From UA16 sp042095135 (GTDB lineage Bacteria; Bacteroidota; Bacteroidia; Flavobacteriales_D; Sanyastnellaceae): DNA of 6,871 nt. Shown one piece after another: positions 1-6,645 of this stretch. Both the position numbers and the translations under genes were made by a program. The DNA is taken from positions 1 to 6,871 of the forward strand of contig JBELBV010000062.1 in NCBI GenBank assembly GCA_042095135.1, given 5' to 3'. Within the stretch, counting starts at the first letter, position 1. Each line of letters begins with the position of its first letter. The notes beneath the pieces were generated by a model, which saw only the letters and a program-made list of their open reading frames with translations, was not told where the DNA came from and searched no databases.

Positions 1-65
1 TCCTGCGCTTGCAGGACCGTTAAAGCTCCGAATAAACAGAGCAGGGAGAGGAAAAGTGTTCGCAT
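1..65 (-). CDS. N-terminus of a secreted or envelope protein (partial)
   Basis: This gene runs leftward and leaves the window after 21 codons. Its start is the ATG at 65-63. An in-frame stop lies upstream at 89-87, so the only other possible start is the GTG at 68-66. The visible peptide begins MRTLFLSLLCLFGAL and continues TVLQAQ. It has one early positive charge, an unbroken hydrophobic core of about 15 residues, and a small-residue end. This is a Sec-type signal peptide, probably cut after Ala20, and the LQAQ ending is common in Bacteroidota exported proteins. Cys10 is not in a lipobox (Leu precedes it), so a lipoprotein is unlikely. The mature protein is out of view and no function can be given. 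It is divergent from the downstream gene cluster. Confidence 0.72.
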   Translation of the reverse strand, partial: MRTLFLSLLCLFGALTVLQAQ

Positions 66-94
66 CACTTTATCTTGGTTAAGATTTCAGAATT

Positions 95-128
95 CGAATA
101 TACGAGAAAAATCTCGATAAATCATCAA
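95..128 (-). promoter_or_regulatory. Possible promoter of the leftward secreted-protein gene
   Basis: Read on the minus strand, TATATTCG (102 to 95) matches the Bacteroidota -7 element TAnnTTTG with one mismatch. A TTG (128 to 126) lies 23 bases upstream of it, at the wide end of the usual -33 spacing. Transcription would start near 88, about 23 bases before the ATG. The match is imperfect and the region is AT-rich, so this is only a candidate. Confidence 0.3.
103..116. repeat. Short perfect inverted repeat in the divergent intergenic region
   Basis: CGAGA (103-107) and TCTCG (112-116) form a perfect 5-bp stem around an AAAA loop. It ends 16 bases before the DUF4286 start codon. It could be a small leader hairpin or an operator half-site pair. 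It is short enough to occur by chance, and no run of T follows, so it is not a terminator for the rightward strand. Confidence 0.3.
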
Positions 129-132
129 TCGA

Positions 133-507
133 ATGCGACAAATTTCTATTAACCGTCGGTCAAACCGAATTTTATACAACGTAACAGTGAGTCTTGAAGC
201 CTCGATTTTCCCGGAATGGCTGGCTTTCATGCGGGAAGACCACATTCCGAAAATTTTCGCGACTGGTTGTTTTTCGGGATATAAAATTTGTAGAATTATC
301 GACGAATCAACAGAAACTTACTCCGTAGCAGCCCAGTATTTCGCCGTCGATGAGGAGAGATTCAGAATTTACACGGCACGGTTCGCCCCCGCTTTACAGA
401 AGGAATATGTCGCTCGATTTGGCTCCAGCGCGCCCGCTTTTCGCACCGTGCTCCACGCGGTGGAAGAAGGCGAAGTCGTTTCCGAAATTGAGCCCTCCAA
501 AAACTGA
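133..507 (+). CDS. DUF4286 family protein, function unknown
   Basis: A soluble 124-residue protein with no signal peptide or membrane segment. I recognise it as DUF4286 (Pfam PF14114), a small Bacteroidota family of unknown function, from ILYNVTVSLE (13-22), W29, DHIPKIFATGCF (36-47), AAQYFA (66-71), YTARFAPALQKEYVARFG (80-97) and AFRT (102-105). The alternation of short strands and helices suggests a compact alpha/beta fold like the dimeric ABM-type domains, but that is inference. The family usually starts right at the YNVTV strand. Here there are 12 extra basic, polar residues (MRQISINRRSNR), and no ATG, GTG or TTG exists nearer that strand, so the start at 133 is forced. The start of the gene is AT-rich compared with its end. 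The stop is 18 bases before the rsmA ATG, so the two genes are probably co-transcribed. Confidence 0.9.
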   Translation: MRQISINRRSNRILYNVTVSLEASIFPEWLAFMREDHIPKIFATGCFSGYKICRIIDESTETYSVAAQYFAVDEERFRIYTARFAPALQKEYVARFGSSAPAFRTVLHAVEEGEVVSEIEPSKN

Positions 508-525
508 TTGTTCAACCCACACATC

Positions 526-1317
526 ATGGTCGCCAAATCCAACGGGGTCAAAGCCAAAAAGTACCTCGGCCAACACTTCCTCGAAGATCCTTCTGTCGCC
601 GAGCGCATCGCAGCTGCCGTCCAGACGGATGATTCGGAGGCTTGCATCCTTGAAATCGGGCCCGGAACTGGGGCCCTCACACGGCCACTCATCCAGCGTT
701 TTGGAGCGCAGGTTCTCGCCCTTGACGTTGACGGTGAAAGCGTTCAATTTCTGCAACAGCAAGACTGGCTGCCAGATGGAAGTGTGCAGCAAGGGGATTT
801 CTTGCGCATGTCATTGAGTGATTTAAACGCCAACGGCCCACTTGTAGTCGCCGGTAACTTCCCGTACAACATCAGCTCACAGATTCTTTTCAAGTTCCTC
901 GATTGGAAGGACCACGGCACAGAACTCGTAGGGATGTTCCAAAAAGAAGTCGCGGAGCGCGTGTGTGCCGCCCACGGGTCCAAGACCTACGGCATCCTCA
1001 GCGTCCTTATACAAGTCTACTACGAGGCAGAGTACCTTTTCACGGTTCCGCCCCACGTTTTCAACCCGCCCCCAAAAGTTCACAGCGGCGTATTGCGGCT
1101 CAATCGCCGCGCGGAATGGCCCGACGGCGTCGCCTATGCCGACCTCAAGCGCCTGACCAAGGCCGCATTCAACCAGCGGCGCAAGACCCTGCGCAACTCG
1201 CTACGGGCTGGCGGATTCGCCATCGACGGAATCGACGAAGCCACCCTGAAGCTACGCCCCGAACAACTTTCTCCTGAAGCCTTTGTGGATTTGACGCGAC
1301 AGCTGACGGCGCAATAG
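526..1317 (+). CDS. rsmA: 16S rRNA (adenine1518-N6/adenine1519-N6) dimethyltransferase
   Basis: RsmA (KsgA) uses S-adenosylmethionine to dimethylate two adjacent adenines in the 3' terminal hairpin of 16S rRNA, late in 30S subunit assembly. The 263-residue protein shows the family motifs in order: KKYLGQHFL (11-19), the SAM-binding loop EIGPGTG (43-49), acidic LDVD (66-69), GDF (90-92), the catalytic NFPYNIS motif (111-117), VFNPPPKVHS (178-187), and the C-terminal helical domain with AFNQRRKTLRNSL (214-226) and LRPEQLSPEAF (243-253). The second-strand acidic residue that contacts the SAM ribose, usually Glu, is Asp67 here, a conservative change. I chose ATG 526 because it places the GQHFL motif at the usual distance from the N-terminus. 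A TTG at 508, directly after the previous stop, would add six residues and is less likely. Length is normal. The gene probably shares a transcript with the DUF4286 gene. Confidence 0.97.
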   Translation: MVAKSNGVKAKKYLGQHFLEDPSVAERIAAAVQTDDSEACILEIGPGTGALTRPLIQRFGAQVLALDVDGESVQFLQQQDWLPDGSVQQGDFLRMSLSDLNANGPLVVAGNFPYNISSQILFKFLDWKDHGTELVGMFQKEVAERVCAAHGSKTYGILSVLIQVYYEAEYLFTVPPHVFNPPPKVHSGVLRLNRRAEWPDGVAYADLKRLTKAAFNQRRKTLRNSLRAGGFAIDGIDEATLKLRPEQLSPEAFVDLTRQLTAQ

Positions 1318-1340
1318 GGACCGTTCTCCTCTATCTTGGC

Positions 1341-1368
1341 GGTGGTTTTGCAATGAACAAAATCCACC
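1341..1368 (+). promoter_or_regulatory. Bulged hairpin touching the fbp start codon
   Basis: GGTGGTTTTG (1341-1350) pairs with CAAAA-T-CCACC (1358-1368), giving ten base pairs with a single bulged T at 1363 and a seven-base loop (1351-1357). The 3' arm ends one base before the fbp ATG at 1370, so in RNA it would cover the ribosome landing zone. No T-run follows, so it does not look like an intrinsic terminator of rsmA. It could be a translational control element or a protein-binding site. The pairing is seen in the sequence; the function is inferred. Confidence 0.45.
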
Positions 1369-1369
1369 C

Positions 1370-2374
1370 ATGTCGAAAGCGATTACCCTCCAGGAATTCA
1401 TCATGGATACGCAGGCACAGTTCCCCTTCGTATCCGGACAACTCACCCGGCTGCTCACCGACATCGGTGTCGCAGCGAAAATCGTCAATCACCAGGTCAA
1501 CCGCGCCGGCCTCGCCGGCATCCTAGGTGCTTCAGGCTCTCAAAATACCCACGACGAAGAACAACAGAAACTCGATGTTTTTGCCGACCGGACCTTCATG
1601 CGGATCCTGACGGCGGGCAAATCCGTTGCCGGCATTGGTTCCGAAGAACAAGAAAACTACATCCTGTGCGGCGACGAAGGCCGGCAAGGCAAGTACGTGG
1701 TCATGATCGACCCCCTAGACGGCAGTTCCAACATCGACGTCAACGTCTCCATCGGGACCATCTTCAGCATTTATCGGCGCATCACCCCGCTCGGAGAGCC
1801 GCTCAAAGACGAGGACTTTCTGCAGCCAGGGTCCGACCAAGTGGTGGCCGGATACATCCACTACGGCTCTTCCACCATGCTCGTGTACACCACGGGCAGT
1901 GGTGTCAATGGCTTCACGCTGGACCCTGCCGTGGGTGAGTTCTTCCTCTCCCATCCGCAGATGGCCTTTCCGGACTTAGGTTCGATTTACTCCATCAACG
2001 ACGCATTGATTGACTCATCGCCAGAAGCAGTGAAGCGCTTCATCGTTGGATGCCGGGATACGACGGGGGCTGGGCTCAAGGCACGGTACATCGGCAGCCT
2101 CGTCACCGATTTCCACCGCAACCTCATCAAAGGGGGCATCTACCTCTACCCCAGCACCACCTCGAATGTCCAGGGAAAACTGCGGCTGACGTACGAATGC
2201 AATCCCTTGGCGTTCATCGCTCAACAAGCTGGCGGAACGGCTCAGGACAATACCGGGGACATTTTGACCAAACAGCCGAAACATTTGCACGAGCGATCGC
2301 CTTTTTATGTGGGAAGCGTCAACATGGTACACGGACTGCGCTCGTGTTGGCTCGACACCGAAAAGACGGGCTAA
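1370..2374 (+). CDS. fbp: Fructose-1,6-bisphosphatase, class I
   Basis: Fbp hydrolyses fructose 1,6-bisphosphate to fructose 6-phosphate and phosphate, the committed step of gluconeogenesis, in the cytosol. The 334-residue protein has the class I layout. After an N-terminal helical region (TLQEFIMDTQ, 6-15) come GIGSEE (88-93) with metal ligands Glu92 and Glu93, DPLDGSSNIDVNVSIGTIFSIY (114-135) with ligands Asp114 and Asp117, YGSSTMLVYTTG (165-176), the substrate-binding stretch RYIGSLVTDFHRNLIKGGIYLYP (239-261), and the family signature GKLRLTYECNPLAF (269-282) with Glu276 completing the metal site. Length matches the family. The start at 1370 gives the MSK-type N-terminus usual in Bacteroidota; another ATG at 1353 is out of frame. 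The gene follows rsmA by 52 bases, with a hairpin just before the start. The last ten or so residues are divergent, as is common. Confidence 0.97.
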   Translation: MSKAITLQEFIMDTQAQFPFVSGQLTRLLTDIGVAAKIVNHQVNRAGLAGILGASGSQNTHDEEQQKLDVFADRTFMRILTAGKSVAGIGSEEQENYILCGDEGRQGKYVVMIDPLDGSSNIDVNVSIGTIFSIYRRITPLGEPLKDEDFLQPGSDQVVAGYIHYGSSTMLVYTTGSGVNGFTLDPAVGEFFLSHPQMAFPDLGSIYSINDALIDSSPEAVKRFIVGCRDTTGAGLKARYIGSLVTDFHRNLIKGGIYLYPSTTSNVQGKLRLTYECNPLAFIAQQAGGTAQDNTGDILTKQPKHLHERSPFYVGSVNMVHGLRSCWLDTEKTG

Positions 2375-2379
2375 ATTTG
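2347..2379 (+). promoter_or_regulatory. Bacteroidota-type promoter for mfd, overlapping the end of fbp
   Basis: TAAATTTG (2372-2379) is an exact match to the Bacteroidota -7 consensus TAnnTTTG and contains the fbp stop codon TAA. A TTG at 2347-2349 stands 22 bases upstream, within the usual spacing for the -33 element. Transcription would begin near 2386, leaving a leader of about 13 bases before the mfd ATG at 2399. The motif is seen; activity is inferred. Confidence 0.5.
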
Positions 2380-2398
2380 CCCTCTGATAGCTGGCAAA
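2376..2398 (+). repeat. Inverted repeat abutting the mfd start codon
   Basis: TTTGCC (2376-2381) and GGCAAA (2393-2398) form a perfect 6-bp stem around an 11-base loop, ending exactly where the mfd ATG begins. If transcription starts at the promoter just described, most of the left arm is outside the leader, so a hairpin could form only on read-through RNA from fbp. It may be chance. Confidence 0.25.
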
Positions 2399-5300
2399 AT
2401 GCGCGTTGACGACCTTCTGAATTTTTACCGAGCCGACCGACGCGCTCACCTGCTCAACACCTGCTGGGAACAAGACGGCTCCAAGGCCGAACTCAAAGGA
2501 ATTGTGGGATCAGCACCGGCCTTGCTCGCGGCTTCGATAATAAGCCCTGGCGGGGAAGCCAAAGACGATTCTGCTTTGCGTGAGGCGCCCAGCCACCTCT
2601 TCGTCTTGGACGACAAGGAATCAGCCGCCTATTTCCTCAACGACCTGCAACAACTGATTGGCGACACACACAATGTGTTGTTTTTTCCACGTTCTGCGCG
2701 GGTCCCTTACCAGGAGGAGGTCACAGAAAACGCCAACATCGCGATGCGCGCCGAGGTCCTCAACGAGATCAACCGCCACGGCAAAGGGCTGGCCATTGTC
2801 ACCTTTGGCGAGGCGATTGCTGAACAGGTTATTAGCAAACGCGAACTCTCCGAACAGACGTTCGCCCTGGCCTTAGGAGAGAAGTACACCATGGACTTCC
2901 TGGACGAGGTGTTCATCGAATACGGTTTCAGCAAGGTTGATTTTGTCTACGAACCCGGGCAATACGCGGTCCGTGGAGGCATTGTGGACGTGTTCTCCTA
3001 TTCTTTTGACCATCCCTACCGCATCGAATTCTTCGGCGACGAAGTGGACTCCATCCGGAAATTCGACCCCATCTCTCAACTCAGCGTCAACAAGATGACC
3101 CGCGCGGTGGTGGTGCCCAACATTGGCGACCAAAGCCTCCACGAATCCGTCGAACCGCTGTTCAATTTCATTCCCGCGGACACCCGCATTTGGATGGCCG
3201 ATGCCAAGCGCACCGAACGCCAATTGGAAAAGGCCATGGAGCGTGCGGAAAGCGCCTTTGAACGCGTTTCAGATGCCGTCAAATTCACTCCGCCGGAAGC
3301 CCTGTTCATCGATCCAGAACGGTTGGAAAGCCTCCTCGAACCCTTCCATGTCGTCGAGTTCGACGGGGGTACTACGTTTCCGAACCGGGTGGTCATCGAC
3401 TGGGACATGATCCAGCAGCCGAGCTTCAACAAGAATTTCGACCTGATCACCTCGAACCTCCAGGCCAATCACCGGCAAGGCTACCACAATGTCATTGTCG
3501 CCGGACAAGCCACGCAAATCGAGCGGCTGCACGACATTTTCGCCGACCGCGAAGCCGAGGTGCCCCACCATCCCATTCCCATTGAACTGAGCAAGGGATT
3601 CGTGGACAAACAACTCAAATTGCTGGTGTACACGGATCACCAACTGTTCGAACGCTACCACAGATTTCGCCTGAAGGAGGGTTTCAAAAAGAGCAAGCAG
3701 GCTCTAACCCTAAAGGAGCTTTCCGCCCTCCAGCCGGGAGATTACGTGGTGCACATCGACCATGGAATAGGCCAATTCGGAGGCTTGCAAAAAATCGACG
3801 TCAACGGGAAGGAACAGGAGGCGATCCGCTTAAGCTACCGCGGAGGTGACGTCTTGTACGTCAACATCCATTCCCTGCACCGGATTTCCAAGTACTCATC
3901 GAAGGAAGGCACCGCCCCCAAAATCTCAAAGCTCGGCACGGGAACCTGGGCTGCAACCAAGGCCAAGACCAAGTCGCGCGTCAAGGAATTGGCGTTTGAT
4001 TTGTTGAAATTGTATGCCAAGCGCAAGTCATCAAAAGGATTTACGTTTTCGCCAGACAATTACATGCTCCATGAACTCGAAGCTAACTTCATGTTCGAGG
4101 AGACGCCGGATCAACGGGCAGCCATTCACGCTGTAAAAAAAGACATGGAGCGTTCTACGCCAATGGACCGCCTCGTATGCGGTGACGTGGGCTTTGGAAA
4201 AACTGAAGTCGCTATCCGTGCTGCGTTCAAAGCCGCCGCCGACGGAAAGCAGGTCGCCGTCCTCGTTCCGACGACCATTTTATCCATGCAGCACTACCGG
4301 AGTTTTACGCGGCGCCTTCGCGATTTCCCGGTCACTGTAGACTACATCAACCGCTTCAAAACCGGCAAGAAACTCACCGAAACCCTCAACAACTTGAAGG
4401 ATGGCCAGGTCGATATCCTTGTCGGCACCCACGCGCTCGTCGGCAAGCGCGTAGTATTCAAAGATTTGGGTTTGCTGATTATTGATGAAGAACAAAAGTT
4501 TGGCGTGGCGGTCAAAGACAAACTCAAAACCCTACGGGCGAATGTTGATACCTTGACCCTCACCGCTACTCCCATTCCACGTACGCTTCAATTCAGTTTG
4601 ATGGGTGCCCGCGACTTGAGCACCATCGCCACACCGCCCCCCAACCGACAGCCTGTAGAGACTACCCTTTCGCCATTCAATGAAGAGGTTATCCGGGACG
4701 CCATCTCCTACGAACTCAGCCGGGGAGGCCAGGTGTATTTCGTCAACAACCGGGTCAAAAACATCCAGGAAGTAGCCGGTATGATCTCCAGGTTGGTTCC
4801 AGACGCACGCATCGGAATCGGCCACGGCCAGATGGAAGGCAAGCAGCTTGAAGACGTAATGGCTCGGTTTATCGACGGCGCCTTTGACGTCCTCATCGCC
4901 ACTACCATCATCGAGTCAGGAATTGATATTAGCAATGCCAATACGATGATAATAAACGACGCGCACCAATTCGGACTGAGCGACCTGCACCAGCTCCGTG
5001 GCCGCGTCGGACGCTCAAACAAAAAAGCCTTCTGTTACCTCTTTTCGCCACCCCTTAGTTTGTTGCCTGATGAAAGCCGAAAGCGCCTCCAGGCGATCGA
5101 GCAATTCAGCGACCTCGGCAGCGGCATCCAAATCGCCATGCGCGACCTCGATATCCGGGGCGCCGGCGACCTCCTCGGGGGCGAGCAAAGCGGTTTCATC
5201 TCGGAATTGGGCTTCGACATGTACCAAAAAATCCTTGCCGAAGCCGTCCGAGAATTGAAGCAAGAATCGTTCGCCGAACTGTTTGAAGAAGAAAGCAAAG

Positions 5301-5827
5301 CCAGCCAGCGCTTTGTGGTGGAGGCCGCCATCGAAACCGACTTCCAACTGATGATTCCCGATCATTATGTGTCGGACATCCCCGAACGGATTTCCCTGTA
5401 CCGGGAGCTCGACGACCTCGACAAGGCGTCGGATTTGGTGGAATTCAAGGAGCGTTTGGAGGACCGTTTTGGGCCTTTGCCGCAGGAAACCGAAAACCTC
5501 ATCGAAACCATTCGACTGCGGTGGTTGGCCGAGTACCTAGGGATGGAAAAAGTCATGCTCAAAGGCGGGAAAATGATTGCCGCTTTCATCGCCGACGAGG
5601 ACAGCCCGTTCTTCCAAGGCCCGACGTTTGCGCGCATCCTCAACTACCTCAAGCACCACGCCCGTGACACCAAGATGTACCAGCGCAACAACGCCCTGCG
5701 CATGAGCATCGAAAACATCACGAGCCCCCTCGCCTCCTTGCGCGTACTTGAGGACATCGCCGGTTTGCGCGCGGAGGAAGCCGCTCCGGATTACGTCACA
5801 CCCGAAGCCACTGCCGATGGGAAGTAA
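2399..5827 (+). CDS. mfd: Transcription-repair coupling factor
   Basis: Mfd is a DNA translocase that pushes RNA polymerase off DNA at lesions and recruits UvrA for excision repair. The 1142-residue protein is full length. In order it shows a UvrB-like N-terminal module (about 30-330) with VRGGIVDVF (191-199) and RIEFFGDEVDSIR (208-220); the RNA-polymerase-interacting CarD-like domain starting near GDYVVHIDHGIG (447-458); the RecG-like motor with Walker A GDVGFGKT (595-602), DEEQ box (696-699), TATPIPRT (722-729) and QLRGRVGR (865-872); the TRG motif region RDLDIRGAGDLLG (915-927); and a C-terminal regulatory domain (about 980-1105). The N-terminal module lacks a working Walker A (KGIVGSAPALLAA), normal for Mfd. 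A linker near 46-64 (ISPGGEAKDDSALREAPS) seems longer than in relatives I recall. It starts 24 bases after fbp and probably has its own promoter. Confidence 0.98.
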   Translation: MRVDDLLNFYRADRRAHLLNTCWEQDGSKAELKGIVGSAPALLAASIISPGGEAKDDSALREAPSHLFVLDDKESAAYFLNDLQQLIGDTHNVLFFPRSARVPYQEEVTENANIAMRAEVLNEINRHGKGLAIVTFGEAIAEQVISKRELSEQTFALALGEKYTMDFLDEVFIEYGFSKVDFVYEPGQYAVRGGIVDVFSYSFDHPYRIEFFGDEVDSIRKFDPISQLSVNKMTRAVVVPNIGDQSLHESVEPLFNFIPADTRIWMADAKRTERQLEKAMERAESAFERVSDAVKFTPPEALFIDPERLESLLEPFHVVEFDGGTTFPNRVVIDWDMIQQPSFNKNFDLITSNLQANHRQGYHNVIVAGQATQIERLHDIFADREAEVPHHPIPIELSKGFVDKQLKLLVYTDHQLFERYHRFRLKEGFKKSKQALTLKELSALQPGDYVVHIDHGIGQFGGLQKIDVNGKEQEAIRLSYRGGDVLYVNIHSLHRISKYSSKEGTAPKISKLGTGTWAATKAKTKSRVKELAFDLLKLYAKRKSSKGFTFSPDNYMLHELEANFMFEETPDQRAAIHAVKKDMERSTPMDRLVCGDVGFGKTEVAIRAAFKAAADGKQVAVLVPTTILSMQHYRSFTRRLRDFPVTVDYINRFKTGKKLTETLNNLKDGQVDILVGTHALVGKRVVFKDLGLLIIDEEQKFGVAVKDKLKTLRANVDTLTLTATPIPRTLQFSLMGARDLSTIATPPPNRQPVETTLSPFNEEVIRDAISYELSRGGQVYFVNNRVKNIQEVAGMISRLVPDARIGIGHGQMEGKQLEDVMARFIDGAFDVLIATTIIESGIDISNANTMIINDAHQFGLSDLHQLRGRVGRSNKKAFCYLFSPPLSLLPDESRKRLQAIEQFSDLGSGIQIAMRDLDIRGAGDLLGGEQSGFISELGFDMYQKILAEAVRELKQESFAELFEEESKASQRFVVEAAIETDFQLMIPDHYVSDIPERISLYRELDDLDKASDLVEFKERLEDRFGPLPQETENLIETIRLRWLAEYLGMEKVMLKGGKMIAAFIADEDSPFFQGPTFARILNYLKHHARDTKMYQRNNALRMSIENITSPLASLRVLEDIAGLRAEEAAPDYVTPEATADGK

Positions 5828-5849
5828 GTCCGCTTCTGATTTTGCAGTG

Positions 5850-6581
5850 ATGGATTTTTCATCCCAGCAGCGCTTTGTTGACGGGCAGGTTCTGCTTGTC
5901 GACAAACCCTTGGGGTGGACCTCATTCGACGTGGTCAACAAACTCCGCTGGGCCCTGCGCAACCGCCTCGGCGTGAAGAAATTCAAGGTAGGCCACGCGG
6001 GCACCCTGGATCCGCTCGCGACGGGTGTGCTGGTCATTTGCACCGGCCGCGCTACCAAGGCCATTGCGAGCCTCCAGTCTGACGCCAAATCCTACACCGC
6101 CACCATCCGACTCGGCGCCACCACCCCGTGCCTCGACGCCGAATTGCCCGTTAGCCAGTGGATAGATGCTCGGCACATTGACAAGCAGGCCCTAGTCGCT
6201 GCCGCCACTCTGCAAACCGGGACCATCGACCAAATGCCCCCGCTCTACAGTGCCAAAAAAATCAATGGGCAAAAAGCATACGCTGTGGCCCGAAAGGGCG
6301 GCGACATTGAGTTGAAACCAGCCCCCATCGAAATCTCAGCGTTTGACATTGGCTCGGTTGAAGCCCGCACCATAGATGGCCACGCGGTGGTGGATGTGAC
6401 CGCCGAAATCCACTGTTCCAAAGGCACCTACATCCGTGCCATCGCTCGGGACCTCGGGAAGGCACTGGAAGTCGGCGGGCACCTGGTCGGCCTGCGAAGA
6501 ACGCGGAGCGGCGCCTACAGCATCGACGCGTGCAAGCCACTGACGGACGTGCTTTCCGCCATCGAGGCCACCCCGATATGA
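5850..6581 (+). CDS. truB: tRNA pseudouridine(55) synthase
   Basis: TruB converts uridine 55 in the T-loop of tRNAs to pseudouridine and also helps tRNA fold. The 243-residue protein begins MDFSSQQRFVDGQVLLVDKP and carries the catalytic motif GHAGTLDPLATGVL (48-61) with nucleophile Asp54, then SYTATIRLGATT (81-92), the QMPPLYSAKKINGQKAY region (128-144) with the active-site Tyr133, and KGTYIRAIARDLG (191-203), followed by the LRRTRSGAY segment (215-223). I chose ATG 5850 because Bacteroidota TruB proteins start only a few residues before GQVLL. An in-frame ATG at 5817 would add 11 residues and overlap the end of mfd by 11 bases, so it remains possible. With the 5850 start the gap from mfd is 22 bases, without a clear promoter, so truB probably depends on mfd transcription. 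queA follows. Confidence 0.96.
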   Translation: MDFSSQQRFVDGQVLLVDKPLGWTSFDVVNKLRWALRNRLGVKKFKVGHAGTLDPLATGVLVICTGRATKAIASLQSDAKSYTATIRLGATTPCLDAELPVSQWIDARHIDKQALVAAATLQTGTIDQMPPLYSAKKINGQKAYAVARKGGDIELKPAPIEISAFDIGSVEARTIDGHAVVDVTAEIHCSKGTYIRAIARDLGKALEVGGHLVGLRRTRSGAYSIDACKPLTDVLSAIEATPI

Positions 6582-6597
6582 CCGGCCACGGCAGCGG

Positions 6598-6628
6598 TTG
6601 ACCTTTGATTGTGAATTCCTTAGCTTTG
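6598..6628 (+). promoter_or_regulatory. Bacteroidota-type promoter for queA
   Basis: TTGAC (6598-6602) supplies a -33 TTG, and TAGCTTTG (6621-6628) is an exact match to the -7 consensus TAnnTTTG. The spacer between TTG and TA is 20 bases, close to ideal. Transcription would start near 6635, giving a leader of about 11 bases before the queA ATG. No convincing intrinsic terminator for truB is seen in the same 64-base gap, so read-through from truB is also possible. Confidence 0.6.
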
Positions 6629-6645
6629 CCGCCTTATACCGCGCC

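Noticed and set aside
508..525. TTG at 508 as the rsmA start, directly after the upstream stop codon
   Set aside because: The added residues FNPHI are not part of the family, and ATG 526 gives the normal distance to GQHFL.
658..676. Two GGGCCC palindromes 13 bases apart
   Set aside because: They encode the conserved Gly-Pro and Gly-Ala-Leu part of the SAM-binding loop in rsmA, so coding constraint and GC content explain them.
350..817. A 155-codon rightward frame overlapping the DUF4286 gene and rsmA
   Set aside because: Its product is rich in Ser, Pro and Arg with no recognisable motif, and it is out of frame with two genes that have strong family matches.
5837..5844. TGATTTTG as a -7 promoter element for truB
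   Set aside because: It has one mismatch to TAnnTTTG and ends only five bases before the preferred ATG, leaving no room for a transcript start and leader.
5537..6088. A 183-codon open frame on the minus strand across the mfd-truB junction
   Set aside because: It lies opposite two clearly identified genes, its translation is low in complexity and matches no family I know, and long antisense open frames are expected at this GC content.
6581..6598. ACCG / CGGT inverted repeat after truB as a terminator
   Set aside because: The stem is only four pairs, has no adjoining T-run, and overlaps the last base of the truB stop codon.
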